Assembly (NCBI RefSeq): GCF_007859075.1 | Contig: NZ_VOAK01000011.1 | Coordinates: 1,302,001-1,366,000, forward strand | Length of the DNA stretch: 64,000 nt | Origin: Gemmobacter aquaticus | GTDB taxonomy: Bacteria > Pseudomonadota > Alphaproteobacteria > Rhodobacterales > Rhodobacteraceae | Reading direction: 5' to 3' | Shown here: one piece after another, positions 1 through 8,153 of the stretch | How the letters are laid out: each line of letters begins with the position of its first letter | Numbering within the stretch: position 1 is the stretch's first letter | Translations under genes and position numbers: made by a program | The notes under the pieces: generated by a model | Told to the model about the DNA's origin: nothing | Databases searched by the model: none | The model's input: the letters and a program-made list of their open reading frames with translations, nothing else

Positions 1-262
1 CAGACAGACGGTCAGCCACACTTCAAGCAACGGCAAAAGCCTCTCAGGGCGGCTGAAGGCGGGTGGCTATTACCTCCGTGTCGCGGCCGAAAACACCGGG
101 CTCGGCTTCTCGGGCGATCCAGGTCGTCTGGTTGAATACTGGATGAATTCTCCCGGCCACCGCGCCAACATCCTCAACCCCAAGGTGACCGAGGCCGGAG
201 TGGGCTACGCCGCCGGGAATTCGCGCCCGGCATGGGTGCTGAATGTGGCTACGCCGCGCTGA
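1..262 (+). CDS. CAP/SCP-domain protein, C-terminal part (5' end outside window)
   Basis: The reading frame is open from the window edge (codons start at base 2) to a TGA at 260-262 and gives about 86 residues. The visible part contains AENTGLGF, then a YWMNSPGHRANIL segment and a terminal GVGYAAG...WVLNVATPR. This is the C-terminal signature of the CAP superfamily (SCP/PR-1/Ag5), in which the first Glu and the His of SPGHR line the conserved pocket. Bacterial CAP proteins are usually secreted; their molecular role is mostly unknown. The N-terminus, and so any signal peptide, lies outside the window. The stop is 3 bases from the end of the convergent sensor kinase. Confidence 0.85.
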   Translation, partial: RQTVSHTSSNGKSLSGRLKAGGYYLRVAAENTGLGFSGDPGRLVEYWMNSPGHRANILNPKVTEAGVGYAAGNSRPAWVLNVATPR

Positions 263-264
263 TC

Positions 265-1563
265 CTACCGCGCCAGCGACAGCTCTGCCCTAAGCCCGCC
301 CAGCGTCTCGCTTTCACCGAGTCGCAAGGCACCACCATGGCTGCGCGCCACGTCGGCCGCAATCGACAGGCCAAGCCCCACCCCGCCGCCCTTGTTCGGA
401 TCGCGCGCGCCATCGAGCCGCGCGAAAGGCTGCACTGCCTCATCCCGGCGATCCATCGGAATGCCGGGGCCGTTATCCTCGACCACAATGCGGGCAAAGC
501 GGTCGCCCACAATCACCGACACCCTTGTCTTGCCGGCAAATCGGCGGGCGTTGGTCAACAGGTTTTCCAACGCCCGAGATACGGCGGCGGACCGCAGTCG
601 CATCGGGACGGCACCGGTCGCAACCAGATCGACACTCTGGCCCGAGCGCGCGGCATTTTCGACCACATGGCGCACCAGCCCAACCAGATCGACCTCCTCG
701 GTCTCTTCCGTCGCATCGCCGCGCGCAAAGGCCAGGAACTCATCCACCAGCCGCTCCATATCGGCGACGTCACCAAGCAGAGCCGCGGTCTCCTCATCCT
801 CGGGCAGCATCGACAACCCCAGCTTCAGGCGGGTCAACGGTGTGCGCAGGTCATGGCTGACGCCCGACAGCATCCGGGTCCGGCTTTCCAGATAGCGCTC
901 GATCCGGGCCCGCATGTCCAGAAACGCCGCCCCTGCCGCGCGCACCTCGACTGCGCCGCGCGGCTTGTACGGGATGTGCTGCCCCTTGCCGAACGCCTCG
1001 GCCGCCATCGCCAGACGGCGGATGGGCGCCATCTGGTTGCGCAGGAACAGGTATGAAATCACCGTCATCAAGACCGAGGTGACGATCATCAGCACCAACA
1101 GCTGATGGGGGTTCGTCGCCGACATGCGCCGGCGGTCGATGCCCACACGCCAATTCCGCCCATCACGCTGGAAATCGGCCAGCACGCGATTGTCCTCGGC
1201 AAGCATGTCGGCGCCGGTGAAGCCCGGCACCTCGGCGCGCAGCGTCTCGGCAACCACGCTGCCCGACAGATCCCAGGCCTCGCGCCGGACCTCCGCAATC
1301 ACGCTGTCGACCGGCTCAAGGGTGAAACCCAGGCCGCTTGCCAGAACCTTTGCCTCTTGCATATCACCCGCACCCAGCCGGTCGAACACAAGGTTCAACT
1401 CGGTCGCGACGGCGCCGGTCATCTGCTGCGTCACCCGTTCAAAATGGCGTTGAATGAAGGCTATGGACACCACCAGCTGGATCGTCACGATGGGAACGAC
1501 CAGAATAAGCAGGGCCCGCCCGTAAAGGCTGCGCGGCAGAATGGATTTCAGGCGGAGTGTCAT
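265..1563 (-). CDS. EnvZ-like membrane sensor histidine kinase
   Basis: The 432-residue protein has a transmembrane segment near the N-terminus (about residues 13-33), a periplasmic loop, a second segment near 155-175, and a HAMP linker. The dimerisation/phosphoacceptor box reads SHDLRTPLTRLKLGL, with the phospho-accepting His in SHDLRTP. The ATPase domain has an N box (ALENLLTNARRF) and a G box (VVEDNGPGIP). Order and H-box wording match the EnvZ/RegB-like group that phosphorylates OmpR-type regulators. No response regulator is next to it in the window; it may lie just outside. It is transcribed divergently from the MBL-fold gene with a 48-base gap. Confidence 0.9.
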   Translation of the reverse strand: MTLRLKSILPRSLYGRALLILVVPIVTIQLVVSIAFIQRHFERVTQQMTGAVATELNLVFDRLGAGDMQEAKVLASGLGFTLEPVDSVIAEVRREAWDLSGSVVAETLRAEVPGFTGADMLAEDNRVLADFQRDGRNWRVGIDRRRMSATNPHQLLVLMIVTSVLMTVISYLFLRNQMAPIRRLAMAAEAFGKGQHIPYKPRGAVEVRAAGAAFLDMRARIERYLESRTRMLSGVSHDLRTPLTRLKLGLSMLPEDEETAALLGDVADMERLVDEFLAFARGDATEETEEVDLVGLVRHVVENAARSGQSVDLVATGAVPMRLRSAAVSRALENLLTNARRFAGKTRVSVIVGDRFARIVVEDNGPGIPMDRRDEAVQPFARLDGARDPNKGGGVGLGLSIAADVARSHGGALRLGESETLGGLRAELSLAR

Positions 1564-1611
1564 GCGCGCAGCCTAGCGCCGGGCCAACCGCAAGGAAAGA
1601 GGAGCAGACCG

Positions 1612-2496
1612 ATGGATTGCCCCTGGACAGTCGGAGCGGTTCAGCACCTGGAGCCAGACGTTCGGATGGTGCTGGCCCCGAACCCCTCGCCCATGACCCA
1701 TTGGGGCACCAACAGCTTCATCGTTGGCGAAGGGGATGTCACGGTCATCGACCCTGGCCCCGAGGATACCGCGCATCTGGCGGCACTGCTGCGCGCACTA
1801 CACCCATCCGAGCGCGTCACCCAAATCATTGTCACGCACGCCCACCGCGACCACTCAGGCCTGGCCCGCTCGCTTGCCGCCGCGACGGGAGCCCCGATTC
1901 TCGCCTTCGGCCCGGCGTCGTCCGGCAGGTCACCCCGGATGCGCGATGTGAGAGGGCACAGCGGCGAAGGGATCGACACGCATTTTGCGCCGGATGAGGT
2001 GATTGGCGAAGGAGACGTCCTTACAAACGGCGGGGCTGGCCTTACCGTACTCCACACTCCTGGTCACATGGGCGGGCACCTCTGTCTTGCACTGAACGAT
2101 CGCCTGTTTACCGGAGACCATGTGATGGGCTGGGCCCCGTCACTCGTCTCGCCCCCCGAAGGCGACATGACCGATTACATGACATCGCTGGAGCGGCTGT
2201 CTGCGGGGCCATGGCAGAAAGGCTATCCGGCACATGGCCTTCCGATCGAGGATCTCCCGGGGCGATGCGACTTCTTGCTGCAACACCGCCGATCCCGCGA
2301 ATCCGCAATCCTCGCGGCGTTGGACATGCCCGCCGATCTGGAGGCGCTGCAAAGTCGGGTCTATGCCGACGTTCCCGCGCAACTCCAATCTGCCGCACGT
2401 CGCAACCTATTGGCGCATCTCATTGATCTTGTTCACAAAGGCCAAATCACCGCAAACGGGCACGACTTGATTAACGCACGCTTTTCCCGCCCGTGA
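1612..2496 (+). CDS. MBL-fold metallo-hydrolase (LACTB2/GloB-like)
   Basis: The protein has 294 residues from the ATG at 1612, which has a purine-rich site (AAGGAAAGAGGAG) just upstream. The frame stays open far upstream, but that part overlaps the sensor kinase and is not plausible. The zinc motif THAHRDHSG near residue 70 is the classic HxHxDH of the metallo-beta-lactamase fold. Later ligands are HTPGHMGGH and GDHVMGW. A C-terminal helical extension (about residues 215-294) with a HL..L..KG pattern resembles the winged-helix tail of LACTB2-type enzymes. The family includes hydroxyacylglutathione hydrolases and small RNases, so the substrate cannot be assigned here. It is followed by tRNA-Asn. 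Confidence 0.88.
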   Translation: MDCPWTVGAVQHLEPDVRMVLAPNPSPMTHWGTNSFIVGEGDVTVIDPGPEDTAHLAALLRALHPSERVTQIIVTHAHRDHSGLARSLAAATGAPILAFGPASSGRSPRMRDVRGHSGEGIDTHFAPDEVIGEGDVLTNGGAGLTVLHTPGHMGGHLCLALNDRLFTGDHVMGWAPSLVSPPEGDMTDYMTSLERLSAGPWQKGYPAHGLPIEDLPGRCDFLLQHRRSRESAILAALDMPADLEALQSRVYADVPAQLQSAARRNLLAHLIDLVHKGQITANGHDLINARFSRP

Positions 2497-2586
2497 CGCC
2501 AAGATGAAATTTCCGCGCCCGGATCGATTTTTTCTGCCCACACCCCCTTGCGACCCCCGAAACCCGAAGCTATACACCCCCCGTGT

Positions 2587-2661
2587 TCCGGCGTAGCTCA
2601 GCGGTAGAGCAGTTGACTGTTAATCAATTGGTCGTAGGTTCGATCCCTACCGCCGGAGCCA
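2587..2661 (+). tRNA. tRNA-Asn (anticodon GTT)
   Basis: A complete cloverleaf is visible. The acceptor arms TCCGGCG (2587-2593) and CGCCGGA (2651-2657) pair, followed by discriminator G and an encoded CCA. The D arm is GCTC..GAGC, the anticodon loop CTGTTAA places GTT at 2619-2621, and the T arm is GTAGG TTCGATC CCTAC. It borders a gene-poor stretch, a common setting for integration at tRNA 3' ends, but no duplicate of the 3' end was seen in the window. Confidence 0.97.
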
Positions 2662-2692
2662 AAAATCCCTGAAAAATGAGATGATTGGCATT

Positions 2693-2740
2693 GCATACTA
2701 AGGTATGCGTCCGCACGTCCGCCACCGTCCGCGGCGGACG
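2693..2740. repeat. Two short inverted repeats behind tRNA-Asn
   Basis: GCATAC-TAAG-GTATGC (2693-2708) is a perfect 6-bp palindrome with a 4-base loop. CGTCCGC-G-GCGGACG (2726-2740) is a perfect 7-bp palindrome with a 1-base centre. Neither is followed by a T-run, so a terminator role for the tRNA is uncertain; protein-binding sites are equally possible. Confidence 0.45.
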
Positions 2741-2787
2741 ATGGAGCAGTTGACTTTCCCTGATGCTAGGTCGAGTCGGCAAAGCAA

Positions 2788-2810
2788 AAGCCCTCGAAAA
2801 GTCGGGGGCT
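2788..2810 (-). terminator. Rho-independent terminator of the small membrane-protein gene
   Basis: On the minus strand the stem AGCCCCCGA / TCGAGGGCT (one G-T pair) closes a CTTT loop and is followed by TTTTGCTTT. It lies 26 bases behind the stop of the minus-strand gene at 2836-3135, which supports that gene being a real transcription unit. Confidence 0.7.
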
Positions 2811-2835
2811 CTGTCGTATCGGTCAACGTTACGGG

Positions 2836-3135
2836 CTATGGGAAAAGCATCTGCCGCACAAACCGCAGGGCTATAATTGCAGCAGCCGCAGCGAAGAAAA
2901 GACTGAGCGCAAATAGCCGTGATTGTGACTTTGCATTTAATAGTTCGATCTTTTCCTGCTGCGCCAACTGCCTAACCATAAGTTCGTACTGCTCGCCCCT
3001 TGCAGGGGTTTCGTCTTTGCACCTGATGCTCTGGCCATACTTCTGGATTTCTTCTGGAGTTGGCTTCAACAGAAGTCCGAGTTCGGCCCTACGCGAACGA
3101 ATGGCTCGCAGTCTGCCAACCATCGAAAGCAGCAC
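2836..3135 (-). CDS. Small hypothetical membrane protein (start uncertain)
   Basis: This is a 99-residue frame from a GTG at 3135. The middle is basic and charged (RLRAIRSRRAELG; RQLAQQEKIELLNAKSQSR). The C-terminus is a single membrane helix (LFALSLFFAAAAAIIALRFV). The frame stays open upstream to a stop at 3199-3201, adding a second hydrophobic stretch (LIIVGGLTVAFF) but no ATG, so the true start may be a non-ATG codon near 3195. A seven-T run (minus strand) just upstream leaves room for a frameshift: an ATG at 3240 opens in another frame. Base composition is lower in GC than the neighbours. A terminator follows. Function is not recognised. Confidence 0.5.
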   Translation of the reverse strand: MLLSMVGRLRAIRSRRAELGLLLKPTPEEIQKYGQSIRCKDETPARGEQYELMVRQLAQQEKIELLNAKSQSRLFALSLFFAAAAAIIALRFVRQMLFP

Positions 3136-3201
3136 TAAGGCGACCTTCTCAGCTCCACTGAAGAAAGCAACTGTTAGACCGCCGACGATGATCAGGTTCT
3201 A

Positions 3202-3693
3202 AAAAAACGGGTAGGAGATGGAATCACTCTAACACTCATGGAACACCGCCCAAATCCAATGACAAAGCGCCCCATCAACCTTCCATCCGCCCCCCCGTGC
3301 TTCCTGCAGCAGCTGCACCAGACGATCTATCTGGGCGCTGCTGTGCCCCCCTAACCGGCCTGCGACATATTGAGGCGCAGCCTCGTGCCAAGTGTAGATG
3401 ACGGCCCGAAGTTTTCCTTAGGGGCCTTACTCGATCGACCCATGCAGCGCGGGCGCGAGCAGGGTTCGTCATGCCACCCGTCAAATGCCATGGACTCGCG
3501 ATGTGAATCCCTTCTGGCAGAAGTTCTGCAACGACGCCGGTGCTGTCGCTACTGGATGCAGGGCAAAGCCTTCCGGATCCCCGCAGGGCGAGCGTGGGGT
3601 CCCAGAGGACGCGCGCCAGCGCCTTCCTCCGACTTTCCGTTGCTTTGGCGGGACGCCTTGGCGCGCAGAGTGAATAGCAACACAACCGGGTTC
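3202..3693. other. Gene-poor stretch; no supported gene
   Basis: About 490 bases without a convincing gene. One minus-strand frame (3229-3417, about 62 codons, no ATG) has protein-like composition, including YTWHEAAPQYVAGRLGG and IDRLVQLLQEA, and may be the end of a decayed gene. It resembles no family I recognise. Longer open frames here are typical GC-rich shadows. Confidence 0.4.
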
Positions 3694-4353
3694 CTACGTC
3701 GCCTCGGCCCGAGAAAATTCTTCTGCGTTGCGCGCGGCAATGTCGGCAACGTCTGAAGCCTCGTCCGGCGTGCAGCCAACGGCCCGCAGAATGGCGCGCA
3801 CGATATCGGGAATGGCGCTGGCCTCAATCCGGCCGCTGCCGAACATCCGGGCGGCCTGCTCAGACAAGCCAATAACCAATCCAACCGCAAGCTCCACCGA
3901 GCCCACGCGGAGCTGGCCGAGCGACTGCGCACCCGCGAGATCATCACGAAGCCGCCATTGCACCGCCCGCCCAACATTCGGAAGCGCCGCAATGGCGTGG
4001 GCGGCAAGTCGGGCCTGGCCAGGGGCAACTGCAAGAAAGCCGAGAAAGAGCGTGACGCCCGTAGCCATACGTGTCAGCGGATCGGAAACGGCGGTTCGCG
4101 CGGGTTCCAGGCGTTCGATCAACTCCGCAATCAGCGCATCGCCCAATTCTGCCTGAAGCTCCGACATATCGGCGAAGTGAAGGTAGAAGGTTCCTTTCGC
4201 GACGCCAGCGCATTGAGTGACAGAGTCGACTGTCACTGTCGCGCTTTCCGCCGCAGAAAAACAGGTCCGCGCTGCATCGAGTATCGCGGCGCGTGTGCGG
4301 GCACGTTTCTCCCGGCCAATCTCTGCCCGTCGTTCCAAATTTACGCGCGCCAT
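3694..4353 (-). CDS. TetR/AcrR-family transcriptional regulator
   Basis: The protein has 219 residues from the ATG at 4353; the frame extends 16 codons upstream but MARVNLERR is the natural start. The N-terminal helix-turn-helix is clear: TRAAILDAARTCFS, then TVDSVTQCAGVAKGTFYLHF at about residues 38-57, the TetR recognition helix ending in the usual GTFYLHF. The C-terminal ligand domain is not assignable to a subgroup. It is transcribed away from the molybdopterin-enzyme gene at 5127, about 770 bases off, and could control that island, but no operator palindrome was found to prove it. Confidence 0.88.
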   Translation of the reverse strand: MARVNLERRAEIGREKRARTRAAILDAARTCFSAAESATVTVDSVTQCAGVAKGTFYLHFADMSELQAELGDALIAELIERLEPARTAVSDPLTRMATGVTLFLGFLAVAPGQARLAAHAIAALPNVGRAVQWRLRDDLAGAQSLGQLRVGSVELAVGLVIGLSEQAARMFGSGRIEASAIPDIVRAILRAVGCTPDEASDVADIAARNAEEFSRAEAT

Positions 4354-5126
4354 AGACGTTCGTTCCTGCTCTGCCCTTCCAGCCGGTCCGGGGCGGAGCA
4401 ATCCACCTCAGACCAGTTTGCGTTCAAACGGATAGTTCGCAATCCGCTGGCGCGCGCCCGGGTGGATACTATTGGCTTCACGTGCACGGTCAATCCTACG
4501 ACTGGAAAAGGCGCGGCTTCCGGTCTGGCGGCGCATCACAGGCACTTGTCCGATGTCGCCGGTCCCTTTTCAGGAGAGGCCTGTTGAACGAGCCCATGAC
4601 CGAGGGTTGTGGTATGCGCCCAAGTCAAAGCAGCAATGGGATCGTCGTCCGCTCTCCAGCTGACGTCAACCCACCACGCGAGCGGGACGCGGTACTATTG
4701 TGCCACGTACTATAGTCCTGTGGAACTGGGCCCCTGCGAGGCAGGATCGAGCAGAGCGCCGCCGATTGATCGCGATACCCATCAGGTTCAAGACCGCCTG
4801 CCCCCTGTCACAGCCATACAGGTAACGCGCCCGGACTGTGTACTCGGCGCCGTTGTCGTGGTCGATGTTTTCCGCGTTCATTCCGCTTCTCCCCCTGATT
4901 TCGATGACGTGCGGCGCGATACGCGACCTCGCCCCGCGGGCCATCGCCGCCAGCACATTCGTCCTTGCCCCCAAGCGCAACCGATTCCATATTGACCGCA
5001 TCGTCATATTGACTTTATCGTTCTCAAATAATTCAGATGCAGCTTCGGGGGAGGAAGACCGCATGGAATCGATAACCGCGCGCGCCGGCATGGCGCAGCC
5101 GCTGGCCTCTATTGGCTGACAAGCAA
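4354..5126. other. Gap between TetR gene and molybdopterin enzyme
   Basis: About 770 bases that should hold the promoters of the two divergent genes. The only coding signal recognised is the decayed FAD-monooxygenase fragment on the minus strand at 4768-4881. Other open frames here have no family pattern and no good ribosome-binding site. Confidence 0.5.
4768..4881 (-). pseudogene. Fragment of an FAD-dependent aromatic hydroxylase
   Basis: Within a minus-strand frame the segment GAEYTVRARYLYGCDRGQAV, followed by LNLMGI, matches the second FAD motif of the phenol/MhpA-type hydroxylases. The usual wording there is VRARYLVGCDGGRSxVRxLLGI. The key Gly after GCD is Arg and the S-x-V-R part is lost. 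No Rossmann N-terminus or C-terminal part of such an enzyme lies around it, so this looks like a remnant. Its place beside an aromatic catabolic island fits loss of an earlier hydroxylase. The recognition rests on about 25 residues only. Confidence 0.5.
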
Positions 5127-8100
5127 ATGGCGCGCCCCGCGATGTCCAAGCTCAGCTCAACGATGAAACGACAGGCACTCAGGACGATCCTGTTCGCCCT
5201 GCCGAAAGTCATGAACCTCAAGGCGTCGCGGCTGCCCGCCTTCTCTGAAAGCCTTAGGCAGCGCGACATCGTTGCATGGATCGGCCTTCAGGATGAAAGC
5301 ATCGGCCGCCTTCTGGAGATCCGCGACGGGCGTTTCCGTGCCCGCACGGGCAAGGCAAGCGAAGCTGAACTAACGATGACGTTCAGGGATGTGGCAACGG
5401 CACTCAAGATGCTGTCGCCCAACCGCGATCAGGGCGATATCATCCATGCTGCCAAGAATTTCAACGTCGTAACGACAGGGCCAGACGATCTGGTCATCTG
5501 GTTCGCCCAAACGCTGAATATGAACGATACTGCGGGCTTGCCGATGGGTACGCTTATGCGGGACGGTAGTCGGCGCTTTACCACCTGTACCAATGGCGGT
5601 CCGCTGTTCGTCTATGTCAAGGACGGCAAGATCCTGCGTGTCACTCCGATCGAATACGACAAGAATGACCCCGAAAGCTGGGTCATCGAGGCGCGCGGCC
5701 GCAAGTTCAGCCCACCACGGAGAGGTCTGGTCGCGCCACATGCCCTGGCGATGAAGTCCATGGTCTATTCAGACAAGCGCATCCTGCACCCGATGAAGCG
5801 GGTGGACTTTGATCCCGATGGTGAGCGTAATCCGCAGAACCGGGGCAAGTCGGGCTATGTGCAAATCACCTGGGACGAGGCGCTCGACATCGTCTCGAAG
5901 GAAATCAACCGGCAGAAGCGGGTCCATGGCCCCGGCTCGATCACGTTCCCCATGTCATCGCACCACATGTGGGGCAATGTCGGCTACTATCTCAGCTCTC
6001 TGATGCGCTTTGCCAACCTCATCGGCTTCACCCGTGTCGCCGCGAACCCCGACAGCTGGGAGGGTTGGTACTGGGGTGCGATGCACCACTACGGCAATTC
6101 GATGCGGATTGGCGTGCCTGCAGGTTATGGCGGCGTCGAGGATGCGCTGAAAGAAGCCGAGATGATCGTCTTCTGGTCCTGCGATCCCGAGAGCACCAAT
6201 GGCGCCTACGCCGGATTCGAGGGCACGCCGCGGCGTCTGTGGGCCAAGGAACTGGGTATAGAGTTCGTCCACATTGACCCGCACAACAACCCCACCGCCC
6301 AATTGTTGGGCGGGCGCTGGCTTCCCGTCAGACCGCAGACGGACGCGGCGCTCGCGCAGGCAATCATGTACGTCTGGGTGACCGAAGGGCTATACGACAA
6401 GGACTACGTTGCCAGTCGTACGACCGGCTTTGACGATTGGAAGGCCTACCTTCTGGGCGAAACCGATGGCATCGCCAAGACGCCCGAATGGCAAGAGGCG
6501 GAAACAGGTGTTCCTGCGCGCGACGTCCGTGCGTTGGCCCGGAAATGGGGTGGCCGCAAAGTCTATCTGGCCGTCGGCATGACAGGCGCGGGCTTCGGCG
6601 GGGCCGGCCGCGGCGCGACTGGCACGCAATGGGCGCGTTGCATGGTGCAGATGATGGCGATGCAGGGCTGGGGTAAGCCCGGTGTCAACTTCGGCGCCCT
6701 GCAGATCGGTGCCCCGAATGATTTGCACTTCTACTTTCCGGGTTATGCTGATGGCGGCATCTCAGGCGAATTGCTCTGGACCGGCAACGCCGTCAACAAC
6801 TATCAGCGGATGCCCCACATCCTGACAATGAACCCTGTCAAGCAGATGGTGCCGCGCCAGCAGCTTCCCGACGCGATCTTGACGGGCCAGGCCACGGGAT
6901 ATCTCTGGGATGGCATCTCGCAGGAGGCGCAATTCGCACCTTTCACCTACCCGATGCCGGGCTATTCGCCGATCCACATGATTTACCGCTATGGCGGATC
7001 GTCCATGAGCACTGTCACGCGCTCGGGCCGGTGGATCGACGCCTACCGCCACGAAAGCATCGAGTTCGTTGTTAACCAGTCAATATGGATGGAGGGCGAG
7101 GCGCAGTTTGCCGATATCATCCTTCCCGCATGCACCCAACTTGAACGCTGGGACATCGGCGAATGGTGCAACTCGGGCGGTTACGCCCATCATGGCACCA
7201 GCCTGGTCAACCACCGCGTCATAACCATGCAGCACAAGTGCATCGAGCCTCTCGGCGAGTCGCGCTCGGATTACGATATCTTCACGGCAATCCTCAGCCG
7301 TCTCGGCTTGGGCGCGGTCTTCACCGAGGGCTGCAGCGAACTCGACTGGGTCAAGCGGGTATTCGACTCATCCGATCTGCCCGATCACGTCAGCTGGAAA
7401 GCGTTCTGCCGCAAGGGCTATCACATGGTGGCGCCTGCCAAGGAGTCGCTTCGGGCGCCGGTGGACATGCGCTGGTTCGCCGAAGGACGCAACAAGGACC
7501 TGCCGGAACCACATCCCCTGCCCTCGCAATTCGCCGAAAAGTTCGGCACTGGCCTGCAGACACCAAGCGGCAAGTTTGAGTTTCTGCCCGAGCTATTCCG
7601 TCGGCACACCTCTGACAATCCCGAGCGCCAGCCACTCAATCACTACATCCCGTCGTGGGAAGGCATGCGCAACACAGAGCTTGCATCGCGCTATCCGATG
7701 CAGCTGATCGCCACGCACAGCCGCTACAGCTTCCACACCCACGCCGACGGCAAGAACAGCGCCATCAACCAGATCGAGGACCATCGCGCTCTCATCGCAG
7801 GTCACCGCTTCTGGCTATTGCGTCTCAATCCAGCCGACGCCGCTGCACGCGGGATCGGGCACCGCGATCTGGTCAAGGTCTACAATGACCGCGGCGCCGT
7901 GATCTGCGCCACCGACATCACGCCGCTGGTAGCCCCCGGCGTTCTCAAATCCTACGAGGCCAGCGCCGAGTACCAGATGGTCGAGGTCGCCGGCGAAACC
8001 GTCGAGATCGGGGGTTGCCTCAACCTGCTGACCTCGGACCGACCACAGGTCCGGGGCACCAGCAGCATGGCGCCCAATTCCTGCCTCGTCGAGATCGAGA

Positions 8101-8144
8101 AATGGGCCAATGCCGATGTCTTTCGGCAGGCGCGCGCAGCATAG
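5127..8144 (+). CDS. DMSO-reductase-family molybdopterin enzyme, transhydroxylase/resorcinol-hydroxylase-like large subunit with N-terminal SCP2-like domain
   Basis: The protein has 1005 residues from the ATG at 5127; a TTG at 5112 and ATGs at 5142 and 5163 are alternatives. From about residue 150 it follows the large subunit of Pelobacter pyrogallol-phloroglucinol transhydroxylase segment by segment: GGPLFVYVKDGKI, SSHHMWGNVGY, NPDSWEGW, WSCDPE, FYFPGYADGG, ADIILPACTQLERWD, GDGKNS-like HADGKNS, VEIEKW. As I recall that enzyme, His144, Asp174 and Ser175 (Mo ligand) fall at His279, Asp309 and Ser310 here with one constant offset; Tyr404 falls within FYFPGY. There is no N-terminal Fe-S motif, as in that enzyme. 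Residues about 15-131 look like an SCP2 sterol-carrier fold, which is extra. The likely job is hydroxyl transfer to, or hydroxylation of, a di- or trihydroxybenzene. The small subunit starts 9 bases downstream. Confidence 0.88.
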   Translation: MARPAMSKLSSTMKRQALRTILFALPKVMNLKASRLPAFSESLRQRDIVAWIGLQDESIGRLLEIRDGRFRARTGKASEAELTMTFRDVATALKMLSPNRDQGDIIHAAKNFNVVTTGPDDLVIWFAQTLNMNDTAGLPMGTLMRDGSRRFTTCTNGGPLFVYVKDGKILRVTPIEYDKNDPESWVIEARGRKFSPPRRGLVAPHALAMKSMVYSDKRILHPMKRVDFDPDGERNPQNRGKSGYVQITWDEALDIVSKEINRQKRVHGPGSITFPMSSHHMWGNVGYYLSSLMRFANLIGFTRVAANPDSWEGWYWGAMHHYGNSMRIGVPAGYGGVEDALKEAEMIVFWSCDPESTNGAYAGFEGTPRRLWAKELGIEFVHIDPHNNPTAQLLGGRWLPVRPQTDAALAQAIMYVWVTEGLYDKDYVASRTTGFDDWKAYLLGETDGIAKTPEWQEAETGVPARDVRALARKWGGRKVYLAVGMTGAGFGGAGRGATGTQWARCMVQMMAMQGWGKPGVNFGALQIGAPNDLHFYFPGYADGGISGELLWTGNAVNNYQRMPHILTMNPVKQMVPRQQLPDAILTGQATGYLWDGISQEAQFAPFTYPMPGYSPIHMIYRYGGSSMSTVTRSGRWIDAYRHESIEFVVNQSIWMEGEAQFADIILPACTQLERWDIGEWCNSGGYAHHGTSLVNHRVITMQHKCIEPLGESRSDYDIFTAILSRLGLGAVFTEGCSELDWVKRVFDSSDLPDHVSWKAFCRKGYHMVAPAKESLRAPVDMRWFAEGRNKDLPEPHPLPSQFAEKFGTGLQTPSGKFEFLPELFRRHTSDNPERQPLNHYIPSWEGMRNTELASRYPMQLIATHSRYSFHTHADGKNSAINQIEDHRALIAGHRFWLLRLNPADAAARGIGHRDLVKVYNDRGAVICATDITPLVAPGVLKSYEASAEYQMVEVAGETVEIGGCLNLLTSDRPQVRGTSSMAPNSCLVEIEKWANADVFRQARAA

Positions 8145-8153
8145 GAGGACCGC

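Noticed and set aside
1105-1611. Upstream extension of the MBL-fold frame
   Set aside because: The frame is open but lies opposite the sensor kinase and has shadow-type composition; ATG 1612 has a good ribosome-binding site and starts the conserved part.
3275-3685. 136-codon minus-strand frame
   Set aside because: Arg/Ser/Ala-rich shadow composition, no ribosome-binding site and no recognisable domain.
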